Shown here: piece after piece, positions 52,400 to 63,265 of the stretch
How the letters are laid out: each line of letters starts with the position of its first letter
Position numbering within the stretch: position 1 is the stretch's first letter
From: Chrysophaeum taylorii
Lineage: Eukaryota > Sar > Pelagophyceae > Pelagomonadales > Pelagomonadaceae
Direction of reading: 5' to 3'
Assembly (NCBI GenBank): GCA_029834535.1
Contig: JAQMWT010000046.1
Coordinates: forward strand, 62,001 to 126,000
DNA: 64,000 nucleotides
Made by a program: the position numbers and the translations under genes
Notes under the pieces: model-generated
The model's input: the letters and a program-made list of their open reading frames with translations, nothing else
Database searches by the model: none
Told to the model about the DNA's origin: nothing

Positions 52400-53300
52400 C
52401 AGGTGCTGGAAAAGAAGGAAAAGGAAAAAGGGGTAAGTACCGTTGAGATAACGCAGAGTGTGGGATAAAGCGTGCCAAGCGTGCCAGTGGGGTTTACCAG
52501 GATTGTGGGGAAAACGCGCACACTGATTGACGGACCAAGTGATATCAGGGCGAGTCATGATGGAGATGAAGAGGACACAGCCAACAATACGGCGAAAAGG
52601 GACACGCGTAATGCGAAGACCAACGTAAGAGGTGAGATCGAGTTCATTGACGTCAGTGAAAGCGCGGAAACGGAGGAAAAAGGCTTGGTAATGGCCAATG
52701 CAATGACGAGGGTGCGCCACAAGAAGATCATCAACGACTAAAACAAGACGGAGGACCACGGTAGAATTGAGGACGAGCTTGTAGTGGCGAGTGTCACCAG
52801 ATCCGCGGACGAAGCCACAATCATTGAGAAGGAAGCGTTCCAAATAAAGCCACCAATTGCGACAAGCTTGTTTGCAACCATACCAAGAGCGACGGAGCTT
52901 GTAAACGATTTTGGAACCATCGGTGGGTTGGCGAGGAGCATAGCCTTCGGGTGGCCAGACATAGATGTCTTCGTCAATGGGAGCTTGAATAAAAGCGGAG
53001 CTGACATCCAACTTGTGCAAATCCCAGTCATGAACAGCGACAAAGGTCAGAAAGAAACGGATCGTGACGATGTTGGCAACCGGTGAGTAGGTGTCATGAT
53101 AATCAATGCCGTGAACCTGGGTGTAACCGCGGACGACAAGGCGAGCCTTGTACGATTTGAAGCGGCCAGAGTCATACTTCTTGCGGAGGATCCACTTGAG
53201 GGTACAAATGTTGCCAGAAAACGTCGAAGGAAGGCGCATAACATCCCAGCAACCAAGCTGACCAAGAGAGCTGTATTCTTTAGCGATGGCTTGCAACCAG
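52400..53300 (-). pseudogene. Copia element 2 reverse transcriptase fragment
   Basis: Reads in one frame from LQAIAKEY-type RT start (about 53296) through the catalytic VVDDLL and VGLRITR. It then jumps to the equivalent of element 1's IPF-CRIVGCVLF segment, a deletion of about 50 residues with short ACGC homology at the joint. After MTRPDITWSVNQCARF and LRYLNGT it runs into the LTR, so RNase H is gone. It preserves the intact register lost in element 1 at MTRP. Confidence 0.85.
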
Positions 53301-53439
53301 CCAGGACGCTTAGGATTGGTCGGATAGTCGTTTCGTCAAGGTCTGATACTGAGACATTTCTTCGGAAGCAGAGTAATAAACGTGTGCATGAGGATCAACA
53401 AGGGTGTTAGCTAAACAAAGGGGAAGGAAGACCTAATGA

Positions 53440-53800
53440 ACTAACAAATAAAAGCTAACAGAAGAGACATACAAGGAGTTACAGGGGGAAACAGAATGGC
53501 CCGTATCGACATCAGAATGGCCCGTATCAACATCAGAATGGCCCGTATCAACATTAGAATGGCCCATATCAACATTGTGACAGGATGAAACAGAATGGCC
53601 CGTAAAAAAGTTTGTTGGTTGGTCGACTTTGCGCGGTCGGCTCCGTTTGGCGCGACTTTGTTTTGCACTTTCTGTTGTTTTCTCTCTTTGGTGCTCTTTT
53701 GTACGTTTCTCTCGAGCTCGTAGAATGGTCGGTTCACGTGATGGGGTGATCAGTCCCAGTGAAACCGGCGCATTCTCATCAAACACAGGGGGCAAGGGGG
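53440..53800 (-). pseudogene. Element 2 linker region with 21-bp tandem repeat
   Basis: Encodes the Lys/Arg-rich linker after integrase (RAKRSRPRKVDQ matches element 1). It also carries about four tandem 21-bp units (GHSDVDT) at about 53491-53577. Confidence 0.65.
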
Positions 53801-53899
53801 CAACAGCGGAAGAACAGCGGACAATGGGGGAACAATAGACGAGAGCTTGGAAGCGTGATTCGAGAAAGTCAGAACAACGTTGAAGTTCCTTCGGTGGTT

Positions 53900-55250
53900 G
53901 ACATTGCAGGAAATCGGGTAAGTGAAACTGTCAGCAAAATCGAGGTCTGAAGAACAATAGCGACAAAAGTGCCTGGGATGACGTGCGTTAGACGAGCGTT
54001 AGACGATTGTCGCAGCGGGGCAAAGATAGCGGAAACACAGGCTGGTACATATGATGGCGGTGTACCAGACGTCTGATGAGAACGTTGCCTTTGGGCAGAT
54101 AGGTTGCATGGTGCATGGTGACCAGGTTATGACGATGGTTGGAGTCGACAGAAGCAAAAACAGGCGTAAGCAGGTTTGATACGAACGTGGGTGTTTGGTT
54201 GTTGTGGTGCGAGCAAGTTGCCATGGGCACGACCGCGTCCTGTACGCGAAAATGGAAGACTTCGGACGCGCCTGCGGTGTAAGGAACGAACACAGGTAGA
54301 CCAGGCTGCTGTATGCCAGCCTGCTGTGACAGATAAGAAAGTGGCCCGTTTTCGCATTCGGAAGAACGAAGTTGCCATATGGGCCAACGTTGGAGGACCA
54401 AGCGGCGAGCTTCGCTCGTCATACTCGAATAGGCTGCGGTAGAAGTTGGCGACAGTGGCAAAACAGTTGTGGCACGTAAGAACGTTGCAGATAGCTTGCA
54501 GATAGCGTCGCAGTGACACGTAAGAACATTGCAGATAGCGTCGCGGGTGCTGAGCACGGAATTCACGTCGATAGCAAAACCGAATTTTAAAGGTCAGAAA
54601 AGCGGCGAAAAAGCGATAGTGGGTGAAGGAGAACCACAAATCACACAGCAAAGAAGCGTTTGTCCAGGATCCCGAAGATGAGCGATCCAAGCACATAGGA
54701 AGCACGAAAACTGCGCACGCGAAAAATTGACAGGCACAGCTTAGTTGTGGCAGGTGAAATGAGCGATGGAACGTGATTCGCTGGTTTTACCAAAACCGAC
54801 AAGCACAACGAGGAGTGGATCGACGAATAGCTGAAAATGTACAACGGGGAGTGGAGCAACGAATAGGCGAAATACAGAACGAGGAGGGGAGCAACGACGA
54901 GGGGAAAAGACAGAACGAGGAGAGGAGCAACGAATAGCGGAAAATACAGAACGAGGCGCCTGTGCAATGGGAGCTAAAAACAAAAACGAGGGGCTTCCGT
55001 GGGATGGGGCTGTTGATGTGCTTGCATCAGACATTCGGCGGTACACACGCTGACTTGGAATTATCTTGAAAGTGCTGCGCTGTTGAGAAAAACGGCGATG
55101 GTGGGTAGGGCGTTGTCGTGGAATAGGTCGGAACTTTGAAACTTGCGGCAGTCCCCCTTAAAGTGATCCTTGCAGCCGCCAAAAGGACATCGGGTAGTGC
55201 GTCGGAATCGAGTAGAGCCAGGTTGTTGGGAAAGGGGAGCGTCTAGGGTA
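53900..55250. other. Unrecognised filler inside copia element 2
   Basis: Has no similarity by eye to element 1. It contains short tandem repeats: GCAGATAGC(G/T)TCGCAG-type units near 54470-54550 and AACGAGGAG(A/G)GGAGCAACGA-type units near 54835-54960. Open frames on the minus strand lack motifs. Confidence 0.5.
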
Positions 55251-55366
55251 GGTCAGTTGGAAGAGTCTGAAGTCGTGGCTGACGACGCGGCGGATAGCGC
55301 GGCGGAAGTGGTTGTGCATGCCATCGAAATTGGTTGTTGTTGAACTTCTCAAGGGTAGAACCACAT

Positions 55367-55960
55367 TCATCGGTACGAAACGCAAAACGATAAAACAAAG
55401 CCAGTAAGGCTTGAAGCACGATGCACGTAGTCAAATGCGAGGACACACTCGAGGGTGCGTCGGATCAGGTACAATGCCGAGCAACTTGAACTCCGGTGAT
55501 AGGTAAAATGCCGAGCAACTTGAACGCCGGTGATAGGTATAATGCTGAGCAACTTGTATACTCCGATGATGAACTTGTTGAGGAAGTTCACTACGCAATC
55601 CCCACGGCCCATGTAGACATCGGTAATGCGCTTGTAAAGTCGCGTGAAGTTCATGTCGCGGTTGTCATGGATATCAACGTTGTTGCTTGACGCGAAAGTC
55701 TTCTTCAGAGCAGCCAGAAGCGGAAATGCTAGTCCAAGTGTCAGTGGTCAAGATAATGCGATCACCGGTGGAAATGATCATGTTTTCCAGGCGCCGGGTC
55801 CATTGGTGAAAAAGATGTCGCTCACCACTGAAAGCATCGAGTTTTTGCGAAATCTTGGTATCCTTAATTTCGATCGAGGACATGATAAACGATAACGAAC
55901 CGAACGTAGCAATGAACTGAAGCCGAGGAGGAGTCGCTGTTGTCCGTGAAGTCAAGCTCA
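55367..55960 (-). pseudogene. Copia element 2 gag fragment
   Basis: Matches the element 1 gag start (MSSIEIKDTKISQKLDAFSG; FHQWTRRLENMIIS) and the MNFTRLYKRITDVYMG block. It is then rearranged and shifted (NKFIIGV repeated, ITGVQVAR). Zinc knuckles are absent. Confidence 0.8.
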
Positions 55961-55989
55961 GGGCGTTCGATAACGAACACCTGGAACCA

Positions 55990-56093
55990 TGTGACGAATA
56001 GACGAATGGTATGAGGCGTTAGACTAGCGATAAGAGAAAGACGTAAGGATACTGGATACGTGGTGCAGGGGTAAGTGTCATAGCTTCTTCACA
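55990..56093 (-). repeat. 5' LTR of copia element 2
   Basis: 104 bp, followed in the element's sense by TGGTTCCAGGTG, a degraded primer-binding site compared with element 1. Confidence 0.9.
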
Positions 56094-56109
56094 CTGTCTG
56101 TTTGTCTGT

Positions 56110-57093
56110 CCCTCGATTTAGGGTAAGGATCAGGTAGGCGCGAGAATAAGGATCAGGTAGGCGCGAGAGCCAGACAGTGATCCTCCAAGCCGTCTACGGC
56201 GACCTCGCAGACTATTTCCACGACCCGCGGCGGCTCTTTCAGCGCGCCATTCTCACGCCCCGTCGAAACGATGTTGTCGATGCTGACAACGCGCGCATGA
56301 CCGCGGCCTTTTTTTTCCCGGAGACGAGGCGTCGGAGTTCTTTTCGGCTGACTAGGCTGGGTCGGAAGACGACGCCTCGCTCTTTACAGTAGAGTTTTCA
56401 ACTCCCTGACAACCAACGGGATGCTGACTTTGAGCGCGAGCTTAAGGTCTTCGAAACCTCGACCCGTCGCACGGCCACTGCAACAGTACCAGATACATGA
56501 TCGATCGTGTCGTGTCACCGAGGCTCCTCCAACCTGTATCGCTTAAGGCCCGCCTACGCCAAACGATCAACAAGAGCCAGGGCCAGACGCCCCGCGAGGT
56601 CGGCGTCCTCTTGGCGAAGCCCGTCTTCTGCCACGTCCAGCTCTACGTGGCTCTCTGTCGATCGGCAACCCCGAGGATATCCTCTTCCGAGTCGACGACT
56701 CCACCCTACCCCAAACGTGCTGCGCAATACCGATAAGCCCCCTCCCGGCGTCTACGCGCGCACTGTAGGTGAACTTACTGGGACCAGGTGAACTTACTGG
56801 GGTTTGAGATTGGGACTAGGTGAGCTGAGTGACCAGGTGAAACTGGGACCAGGTGAACATACTGGGGCTTTTAGAGTAAAGGGCTTTTAGAGTAAACTTA
56901 AAGGTTGGCGGCGCGTGCGGATCAAAGCAGCTTAGATTGGCGGAGGCGAGAGCGACGAGCTCAAAGGAGTTGGTGTGAGCTAGGTGAACTTACTGACCAG
57001 GTGAACTTATATGAAACTTACTGGGACCAGACCAGAACTTACTGGGGTTAGAGATTGGGACTAGGTGAACTTACTGGCCTGCACTTGTTTTTA
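56110..57093 (+). pseudogene. Helicase-derived repeat unit B4
   Basis: CCCTCGATTTAGGG start, PIF1-type remnants at about 56177-56760 and GGTGAACTTACTGG repeats to GGCCTGCACTTGT. It shares private variants with the inverted unit B5 (for example ACAGTAGAGTTTTCAACTCCC), so B4 and B5 are sister copies. Confidence 0.75.
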
Positions 57094-58223
57094 TCTATCG
57101 CATATTGTTGTTTTGTTTTGATTTGATTTGTTTGGTTTTGATTTGTTTTGATTTGATTTGATTCACACCCAAACCGATTTCGGATTATTTGGGGTGGGGA
57201 GAATGACGCGGTGACGTTGTGCTCTCATCATCCCGACCTCGACGACGCAGGATTGGATCTCAAAGACGACGACGACGACGATGACGACGACGACGGAAAC
57301 CGTGTCGAGATCACCCGGCGCGACGGGAGACAGATGTGGGCATGTGCGGTAAAAGCCGGCCGGCCGGCCGCCGTGTCTGCGCTGCCTTCGCCACGTCGAT
57401 TTTTGTGCCGGATCCTTCTGCAGGCAGGCAGCCAGGCAGGCAGGCAGGCAGGCACGCCGCCGCCCAGTCTCGATGTTTTTAATGCGCTGATGGCGGGTTG
57501 ATGGACCAAGCCTTGCATGATGTACGCCTCGGAACTAGATGTTTTTAGAGCTAGTATAAGGACGCGCTCGACCACCAGCGCGCGAATCAATCGAATGCGC
57601 CCAGCCATTCTTCCATCGCGTTTAGGTTTTTTTTTTTCCCTAGGCATGCGACACGTCCCGGGATCGTCCTTTCGTCTGCTTCAAACCGCAAGCGGTTACC
57701 CGCCGCGTTTTTCTTTCCACCCAATGATCACTGGGCAGTGTACGTTGCCAGCAAAATGTCTACGGGGCCACGCACCTTGCCAAATAATTAGGCCGGCGTA
57801 CCGCTGCTGTTTGACGAAACGGGCCCACTCTCGGCGCACCAACACGAAACCTTGATTCTCCGTCCACCAAGTCGAATATGAGCTTGAAGCCTTTAGCCTG
57901 TCTCTTTCTTCAGAGCGCCCCGGAATCCGCAATCAACCAACGAGGAACTCTCTGTGACCACAACTGCGCACAGATTGTGCCCGACATGGCTTGGATGCGG
58001 GCGTCACACTCCTCGAGTTCAAAACGATCATTCGGTGGCCCTTGCGGTACTCTCGCGCTGGGATGGAGGGCCGTCGTGATTGAAGTGCTCTGATACACAA
58101 GAAGATGCTAATCATCGAAAGCACGTCAACGAGAAATAATATTTGCGTCGGTGCTCATCCATCTACGGCGTGCCCACACGTGACAAGAACGCGGGAGACC
58201 GACCTACAGGTTATAAACATACA
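57094..58223. other. Spacer between inverted units B4 and B5
   Basis: Starts with a (GATTT/GTTTT)n tract (57103-57165). It then has a GAC run (57265-57297) and an (AGGC)n tract (57420-57452). The rest (57.5-58.2 kb) is mixed sequence with no recognised gene. It forms the loop of a possible foldback with arms of about 1 kb. Confidence 0.5.
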
Positions 58224-59222
58224 AGTGCAGGCCAGTAAGTTCACCTAGTCCTAATCTCTAGCCCTAGTGAGTTCACGTGGTCCCAGTAAGTTTCATATAA
58301 GTTCACCTGGTCAGTAAGTTCACCTAGCTCACACCAACTCCTTTGAGCTCGTCGCTCTCGCCTCCGCCAATCCAAGCTGCTTTGATCCGCACGCGCCGCC
58401 AACCTTTGAGTTTACTCTAAAAACCCTTTACTCTAAAGACCCCAGTATGTTCACCTGGTCCCAGTTTCACCTGGTCACTCAGCTCACCTAGTCCCAATCT
58501 CCAACCCCAGTAAGTTCACCTGGTCCCAGTAAGTTAACCTACAGTGCGCGTGTAGACGCCGGGAGGGGGCTTATCGGTATTGCGCAGCACGTGTGGGGTA
58601 GGGTGGAGTCGTCGACCCAGATGAGTATATCCTCGGAGATGCCGATCGACAGAGAGCCACGTAGAGCTGGACGTGGTAGAAGACGGGCTTGGGAAAGAGG
58701 AAGCCGACCTCGCGGGGCGTCTGGCCCTGGCTCTTGTTGATCGTTTGGCGTAGGCGGGCCTTAAGCGATACAGGTTGGAGGAGCCTCGGTGACAACGACA
58801 CGATCGATCATGTATCTGGTACCGTTGCAGTGGCCATGCGACGGGTCGAGGTTGCGAAGACATTAAGCTCGCGATCAAAGTCAGCATGCCGTTGGTTGTC
58901 AGGGAGTTGAAAACTCTACTGTAAAGAGCGAGGCGTCGTCTTCCGACCCAGCCTAGTCAGCCGAAAAGAACTCCGACGCCTCGTCTCCGGGAAAAAAAAG
59001 GCCGCGGTCATGCGCGCGTTGTCAGCATCGACAACATCGTTTCGACGGGGCGTGAGAATGGCGCGCTGAAAGAGCCGCCGCGGGTCGTGGAAATAGTCTG
59101 CGAGGTCGCCGTAGACGGCTTGGAGGATCACTGTCTGGCTCTCGCGCCTACCTGATCCTTATTCTCGCGCCTACCTGATCCTTACTCTCGCGCTTACATG
59201 ATCCTTACCCTAAATCGAGGGA
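58224..59222 (-). pseudogene. Helicase-derived repeat unit B5 (inverted)
   Basis: Mirror of B4, from ACAAGTGCAGGCC to CGAGGGACAG, with the same degenerate helicase fragments in reverse. Confidence 0.75.
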
Positions 59223-59319
59223 CAGTCATGCTCCCCACACACACCCCCCCCTCTTAGCAGTCGACATTTAAAGACAGACAAACAGACCCCCCCTCTTAGC
59301 AGTCGACATTTAAAGACAG
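59223..59319 (-). repeat. Two family C left-end fragments with short CAGA tracts
   Basis: CCCCCCTCTTAGCAGTCGACATTTAAAGACAG, the reverse of the family C start, occurs twice in tandem. Confidence 0.7.
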
Positions 59320-59508
59320 TTATCGACGAGTTGGTTGTCAGTCACATCGCGGTCTCCTCGTCGCATGGCGACAAGCTTGATGATCACTCTCCGCCGACCC
59401 ACCTTTCGGCGCCCCTCGTCTACAGGCCCGTGATCCCGGACTGGCTCCTGTCGGTCCGGCCTGGCTCCCATGCTCGGGAGAGGTCTGAAGTTAGTTAGTT
59501 AGTTAAAC
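59320..59508 (+). repeat. Dispersed repeat family A (copy A4, partial)
   Basis: Covers the right half of the family, from GTTATCGACGAGTTGG to the TTAGTTAGTTAG tail. It is followed by a CAGA tract and a reversed junction module at 59533-59555. Confidence 0.75.
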
Positions 59509-59582
59509 AGACAGACAAACAAACAGACAAACATCTGTCGATTAGTAGTTAAGATTTTGACGGACGACCTTATCCCTTACCC

Positions 59583-59938
59583 TGATCGCAGACTGCGGTT
59601 GCGATGGAGGACGGTGCCTCATGAATCCTGAGCCTTGCGAGGGCATCCGCCCTCCCGGCGTAGGTTGGCACCTATTCGCCTCCCGGGCGGGCCGGTTGGC
59701 AGCCGGAACGTTCGCAGTGGGACGGGGTATGGCCGGGGGGCGAAGAAGGTTATCGACGAGTTGGTTGTCAGTCACATCGTGGTCTCCTCGTAGCATGGCG
59801 ACAAGCTTGATGGTCACTCTCCGCCGCCCGACCTTTCGGCGCTCCTCGTCTACAGGCCCGTGATTCCGGACTGGCTCCTGTCGGTCCGGCCTGGCTCCCA
59901 TGCTCGGGAGAGGTCTGAAGTTAGTTAGTTAGTTAGTT
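59583..59938 (+). repeat. Dispersed repeat family A (copy A5, full)
   Basis: About 350 bp, closest to copy A2 inside the 8.6-kb element. Ends in (TTAG)n. Confidence 0.78.
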
Positions 59939-60420
59939 TGACCGACGTCGGGAAGGAATGAAGGAAGGAAGGAAGGAAGGAAGATTCCGAGTTGGAGAAG
60001 GGCCCGTGTTACTAGGCCGGGAACCGTTGACATCTTTTTGGCTGCCTGGCGCACACACATGCAGGACACCTGGCGCGAGTCGTTCCAGGAAGGGCCCTGC
60101 ACGCTTCGCCTCGCGGTGACCACGCGCTGGACCTTGACATCAGACACCACGCGCGCGCAACGTCGGCGGCCCGGCCTCGACTGGTGCCGACGGACGGTGT
60201 GGCATTGGCAGTCCCAATCATCTCCGCTGACGTCAGGATGTGGTGACGCCGCCGCTTAAGGGTGGGAGGGGGTTATTATAATACAAGTGCAATCTGTGTT
60301 GTTGTTTGTATAATATAAATCGTTGTATCAATTTTTGAATGAATGAATGGACTTGTGGTATCGTTATTTGTGGCAAAAAGTCGCCCGACGACACGACGAC
60401 GACACGACAGGAGAGAGAGA
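59939..60420. other. Upstream region of FEA1-like gene B
   Basis: (GGAA)n at about 59956-59982, then mixed sequence. An AT-rich segment at 60270-60345 lies 80-150 bp before the start codon and could hold the promoter; no specific element was identified. Confidence 0.4.
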
Positions 60421-61713
60421 ATGATAGTGCGTGTCTCGGCATCATTGTTATTCGTGGTCGGGGTGTCGAGGGCCCGCGCGGCGCCGCCGTCGTGGCCCCC
60501 TCGACTCCCGTGGCAGTGCCCGTGCCTCGCCGGGTACGGGTACGCGCCGAGCAACATAAGCGCGTTCGCGCGATTCGACGAAGCGCTGCGGGACCTGTCG
60601 AACGCGATGAAGTATCCGCGGGATGTCTTGGCCGCTCGCGAAGCTTACGAGCGACCGTTCGCGGGGGTGTCGCTGAAGACGATGCGAACGTGGTCCCTCC
60701 CGCACTCCGGGTACTACGGAAGGATGTGGGCAGACGATCTGACGGGATCGGCGATCGACGGATCGGGGGATTTGGAGGGATGGAGCGACGGCGCGCTCCG
60801 GGAAATCGCCACCATAGGGGCCGTCTACAGCAACACGTTGTTCTATGTCCTCTACCTGTTGGAGGAGGGTGTCGTCAAGTGCGAGAACACCTGGGACCAG
60901 GCGTGGGCGTACTTCGCCGGGTCGCTCCAAGGCGAAGACGGCGACTCTTTTGGCGGCGGCGGCGCGAAGGGTCGGTCGCTGTTCGCCCTCGCCCAGAAGC
61001 GGTGCCCCCAGTTCGGAACGTGCAAGACCCTCACGGCGCGCAGCAACGAGATGGCTCGAATTTCGTGGCACCGAGGAAGGGACGGCCTGATCGTCAAGGA
61101 CTGTCGCCTCGGGTACGATAGACTCCGAGTTATCAAGGGACAGATCATCGTGCCGTTGATCCAGGGCGTTCTGCGCCAAGCCTACGAGATCGACCCTGCA
61201 GCCAAGGCGTCGAATCGTCAGAGCGAGCGAGCCGAGGGCTGGGCATACGTCTATCCGCTGCTTCCAATGGTCGCCGCCTGCGACGAGGCCAAGGCGGACA
61301 TCCTGTACCGCAACATGTACCTCAACGCCGATCCCGTCATTCCCGACGGTTACGTCGCCGTCAAAGACGCGCTCGAGTCCGTCTACGCGTGCCTTAACGT
61401 CACGTGCTTCGACGTCGGCGCCCTCGTCGCTTGCGGCAACAGGGGTATCTCGCCCTGCTGGAACCCCTGTGTGGACAGGTTCACAGAATACTTCCACGGA
61501 TCCACCACAGACAGCGAACAAAAGAGGCGACGCTATAGGAACAAGGCTATCCGCGTTTTCGTACTCGTTATCGTCGCCGCCGGCTGGCTCCTCGCCGCCT
61601 ACCTCCTCATTTCCCTCTACCGCCAGCGCCCCTTCGCCGATGCCCTCGGTTTTGCTGCTTCATCAAACCTCAGAAGCGGCCAACAAAACGATGATCCCGT
61701 AGCGGCCACGTGA
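60421..61713 (+). CDS. FEA1-like low-iron-inducible (iron-assimilation) surface protein B
   Basis: A 430-residue protein, one exon. The ATG at 60421 opens a signal peptide (MIVRVSASLLFVVGVSRARA). The ectodomain parallels gene A throughout: YERPFAGVSLKTM, NTLFYVLYLLEEGVVKCENTWDQAWAYFAGS, KRCPQFGTC, IIVPLIQGVLRQAYEIDP, ILYRNMYLNADPVIPDGY, LNVTCFDVGAL. Cys pairs are conserved in both copies. A single membrane helix (about 378-398) and a 30-residue tail follow, unlike soluble FEA1 of green algae. It has a longer N-terminal Cys/Pro segment than gene A and no intron where gene A has one. Family members are associated with iron limitation; direct iron binding is not evident from the sequence. Confidence 0.8.
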   Translation: MIVRVSASLLFVVGVSRARAAPPSWPPRLPWQCPCLAGYGYAPSNISAFARFDEALRDLSNAMKYPRDVLAAREAYERPFAGVSLKTMRTWSLPHSGYYGRMWADDLTGSAIDGSGDLEGWSDGALREIATIGAVYSNTLFYVLYLLEEGVVKCENTWDQAWAYFAGSLQGEDGDSFGGGGAKGRSLFALAQKRCPQFGTCKTLTARSNEMARISWHRGRDGLIVKDCRLGYDRLRVIKGQIIVPLIQGVLRQAYEIDPAAKASNRQSERAEGWAYVYPLLPMVAACDEAKADILYRNMYLNADPVIPDGYVAVKDALESVYACLNVTCFDVGALVACGNRGISPCWNPCVDRFTEYFHGSTTDSEQKRRRYRNKAIRVFVLVIVAAGWLLAAYLLISLYRQRPFADALGFAASSNLRSGQQNDDPVAAT

Positions 61714-61792
61714 CGACGGCCTGCATTTTGAACTCCAGCAACAACGCTCAAAACAAGCTGGGCACATCTACTGCTCCTCGTAGTAGAACGGA

Positions 61793-61889
61793 GAAGAAGA
61801 AGAAGAAGAAGAAGAAGAAGAAGAAGAAGAAGAAGAAGAAGAAGAAGAAGAAGAAGAAGAAGAAGAAGAAGAAGAAGAAGAAGAAGAAG
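61793..61889. repeat. (GAA)n microsatellite, about 32 units
   Basis: A pure GAA run 80 bp after the gene B stop, between convergent genes. Confidence 0.95.
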
Positions 61890-62086
61890 CTATAATACTA
61901 ACAATTTGCACAGACCGACTCGACGGCGTGCATTCCTCTCTTTATAATAATCGAGACCACCATCCTATCATCCGTCCTAACATATAAGAAGAAGATGGAA
62001 GTTGTAGTAGTAATAGCAAGGGGAGGGGTGGGGTGTGAATACCTATTCGCGCAACCACATCATAGACAGACAGCAGCACGCTCCGA

Positions 62087-63265
62087 CTACGCCGCGTGAT
62101 GGATGACGGTATCGAGGGCGGTCTGGAAGTTGGCGACGGTGAGGTCGACGTCCTTGAGCTTGTCAAGGCCGAAGAGGCCAATGCGGAAGGACTGGTAGGT
62201 ATCGGGCTCGCCAATCATGAGGGGCACGCCGGCCGCGATCTGGAGCGAGGAGGCATCTTTGAACTTGCCCGCGTAGGAGGCGTCTGGGGCAAAAACGACG
62301 GCGACCCCGGGGGCCTCGAAGCCGTCCGCAGCGACGCTCTTGAAGCCGCGGTCCTTCAGAACGTCCCGAACCCCCATGCCGAGGCGCCAGCAAGCGTCCT
62401 GGGCCTTGTCCAAGCCAAAGTTCTCCGTCTCGAAGACGACGTCCCGGAACGCTCGAATCGCGTCCGTCGGCATCGTCGCGTGGTACATGTGGCCACCCGC
62501 GAGATAGGCCCCCATAACCTGGTGCCACTTGGCGAGGTCGATCGTGAAGGACGAGGGGGCTTGGGCTTTGGCAATCTCGACGGCGGACTCGCTCAGCATC
62601 GCCACGCCCACGGCCGCGGGGCCCGACCACCCTTTCTGCGGTGCCGTCACGTAGCAGTCGACCCCCAAATCCCCCATGTCGATCCAGGCCGTGCCGCTCG
62701 CGACGCCGTCGAGGCACATCACTGCGCCAACCTCGTGTGCCGCCGAGGCGAGGTCCCTGACGTAGTCGTCCGGAAGAATGATGCCTGCCGACGTTTCGAC
62801 GTGCGGCGCCGCCACCAACGACGGTTTGGTGGCCCGGATCGTCGCGACAACCTCCTCGATTGGCGCCGGGGTCACCGCCTCCCCGAACCGCGCCTTGAGC
62901 ACGTGCATTTGGGACTCGGGCTTCCCCATAGCCTCGAAGATCTGGCTCCACCGGTACGAGAAGTAGCCGTTCCGGACCACCACCACGTCCCCCGACCCGA
63001 ATGCCCGCGCGGCGGCCTCCATCGCGTACGTCCCCGAGCCCGGGACCAGGACGCAGCTCGCGGCGTTGTAGGCCCGAGTCAACGAGCCGTGGAGGTCAAG
63101 CATCACCTCTTGGAACGGACTGCTCATGTGGTTCAGGGCGCGGTCGGTGTAGACGACCGAGTACTCCAGCAGCCCCCCGTTGTGCTCGATGAGTTCGTCG
63201 GGGACAACGTGATTCCGGGCCTTGGCGGCGACGGCGGACAGGCGTCGCATGCTACGGAGCGCCAT
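62087..63265 (-). CDS. Class V aminotransferase (alanine/serine-glyoxylate type)
   Basis: A 392-residue PLP enzyme. I chose the ATG at 63263-63265 because the following 20 residues (MALRSMRRLSAVAAKARN) look like a mitochondrial presequence and because the size then equals the family norm; the frame is open to 63415. Family features: PGSGTYAMEAA (75-85), VRNGYFSYRW, PHVETSAGIILP, LDGVAS with D186 contacting the PLP pyridine nitrogen, and TAPQKGWSGP with the Schiff-base Lys at 211. The C-terminal half keeps the small-domain Arg region (QSFRIGLFG). Such enzymes move the amino group of alanine or serine to glyoxylate in photorespiration; 2-aminoethylphosphonate transaminase is a related alternative. 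No introns. Confidence 0.88.
   Translation of the reverse strand: MALRSMRRLSAVAAKARNHVVPDELIEHNGGLLEYSVVYTDRALNHMSSPFQEVMLDLHGSLTRAYNAASCVLVPGSGTYAMEAAARAFGSGDVVVVRNGYFSYRWSQIFEAMGKPESQMHVLKARFGEAVTPAPIEEVVATIRATKPSLVAAPHVETSAGIILPDDYVRDLASAAHEVGAVMCLDGVASGTAWIDMGDLGVDCYVTAPQKGWSGPAAVGVAMLSESAVEIAKAQAPSSFTIDLAKWHQVMGAYLAGGHMYHATMPTDAIRAFRDVVFETENFGLDKAQDACWRLGMGVRDVLKDRGFKSVAADGFEAPGVAVVFAPDASYAGKFKDASSLQIAAGVPLMIGEPDTYQSFRIGLFGLDKLKDVDLTVANFQTALDTVIHHAA

Larger units (their letters stand above)
52296..56093 (-). mobile_element. Ty1/copia relative (element 2), recent but internally deleted
   Basis: Two 104-bp LTRs (reverse orientation TGTGAAGAAG...CTATTCGTCACA) differ at one site, and a perfect 5-bp duplication CTGTC flanks the element (52291-52295 and 56094-56098). 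It inserted in a TCTG microsatellite of repeat unit B4. The interior keeps a gag fragment and a reverse transcriptase fragment in copia order, but lacks integrase and RNase H. About 1.3 kb (about 53.9-55.2 kb) of unrelated or unrecognisable sequence fills the middle. Near-identical LTRs with dead coding argue that it moved using another copy's proteins. Confidence 0.9.
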
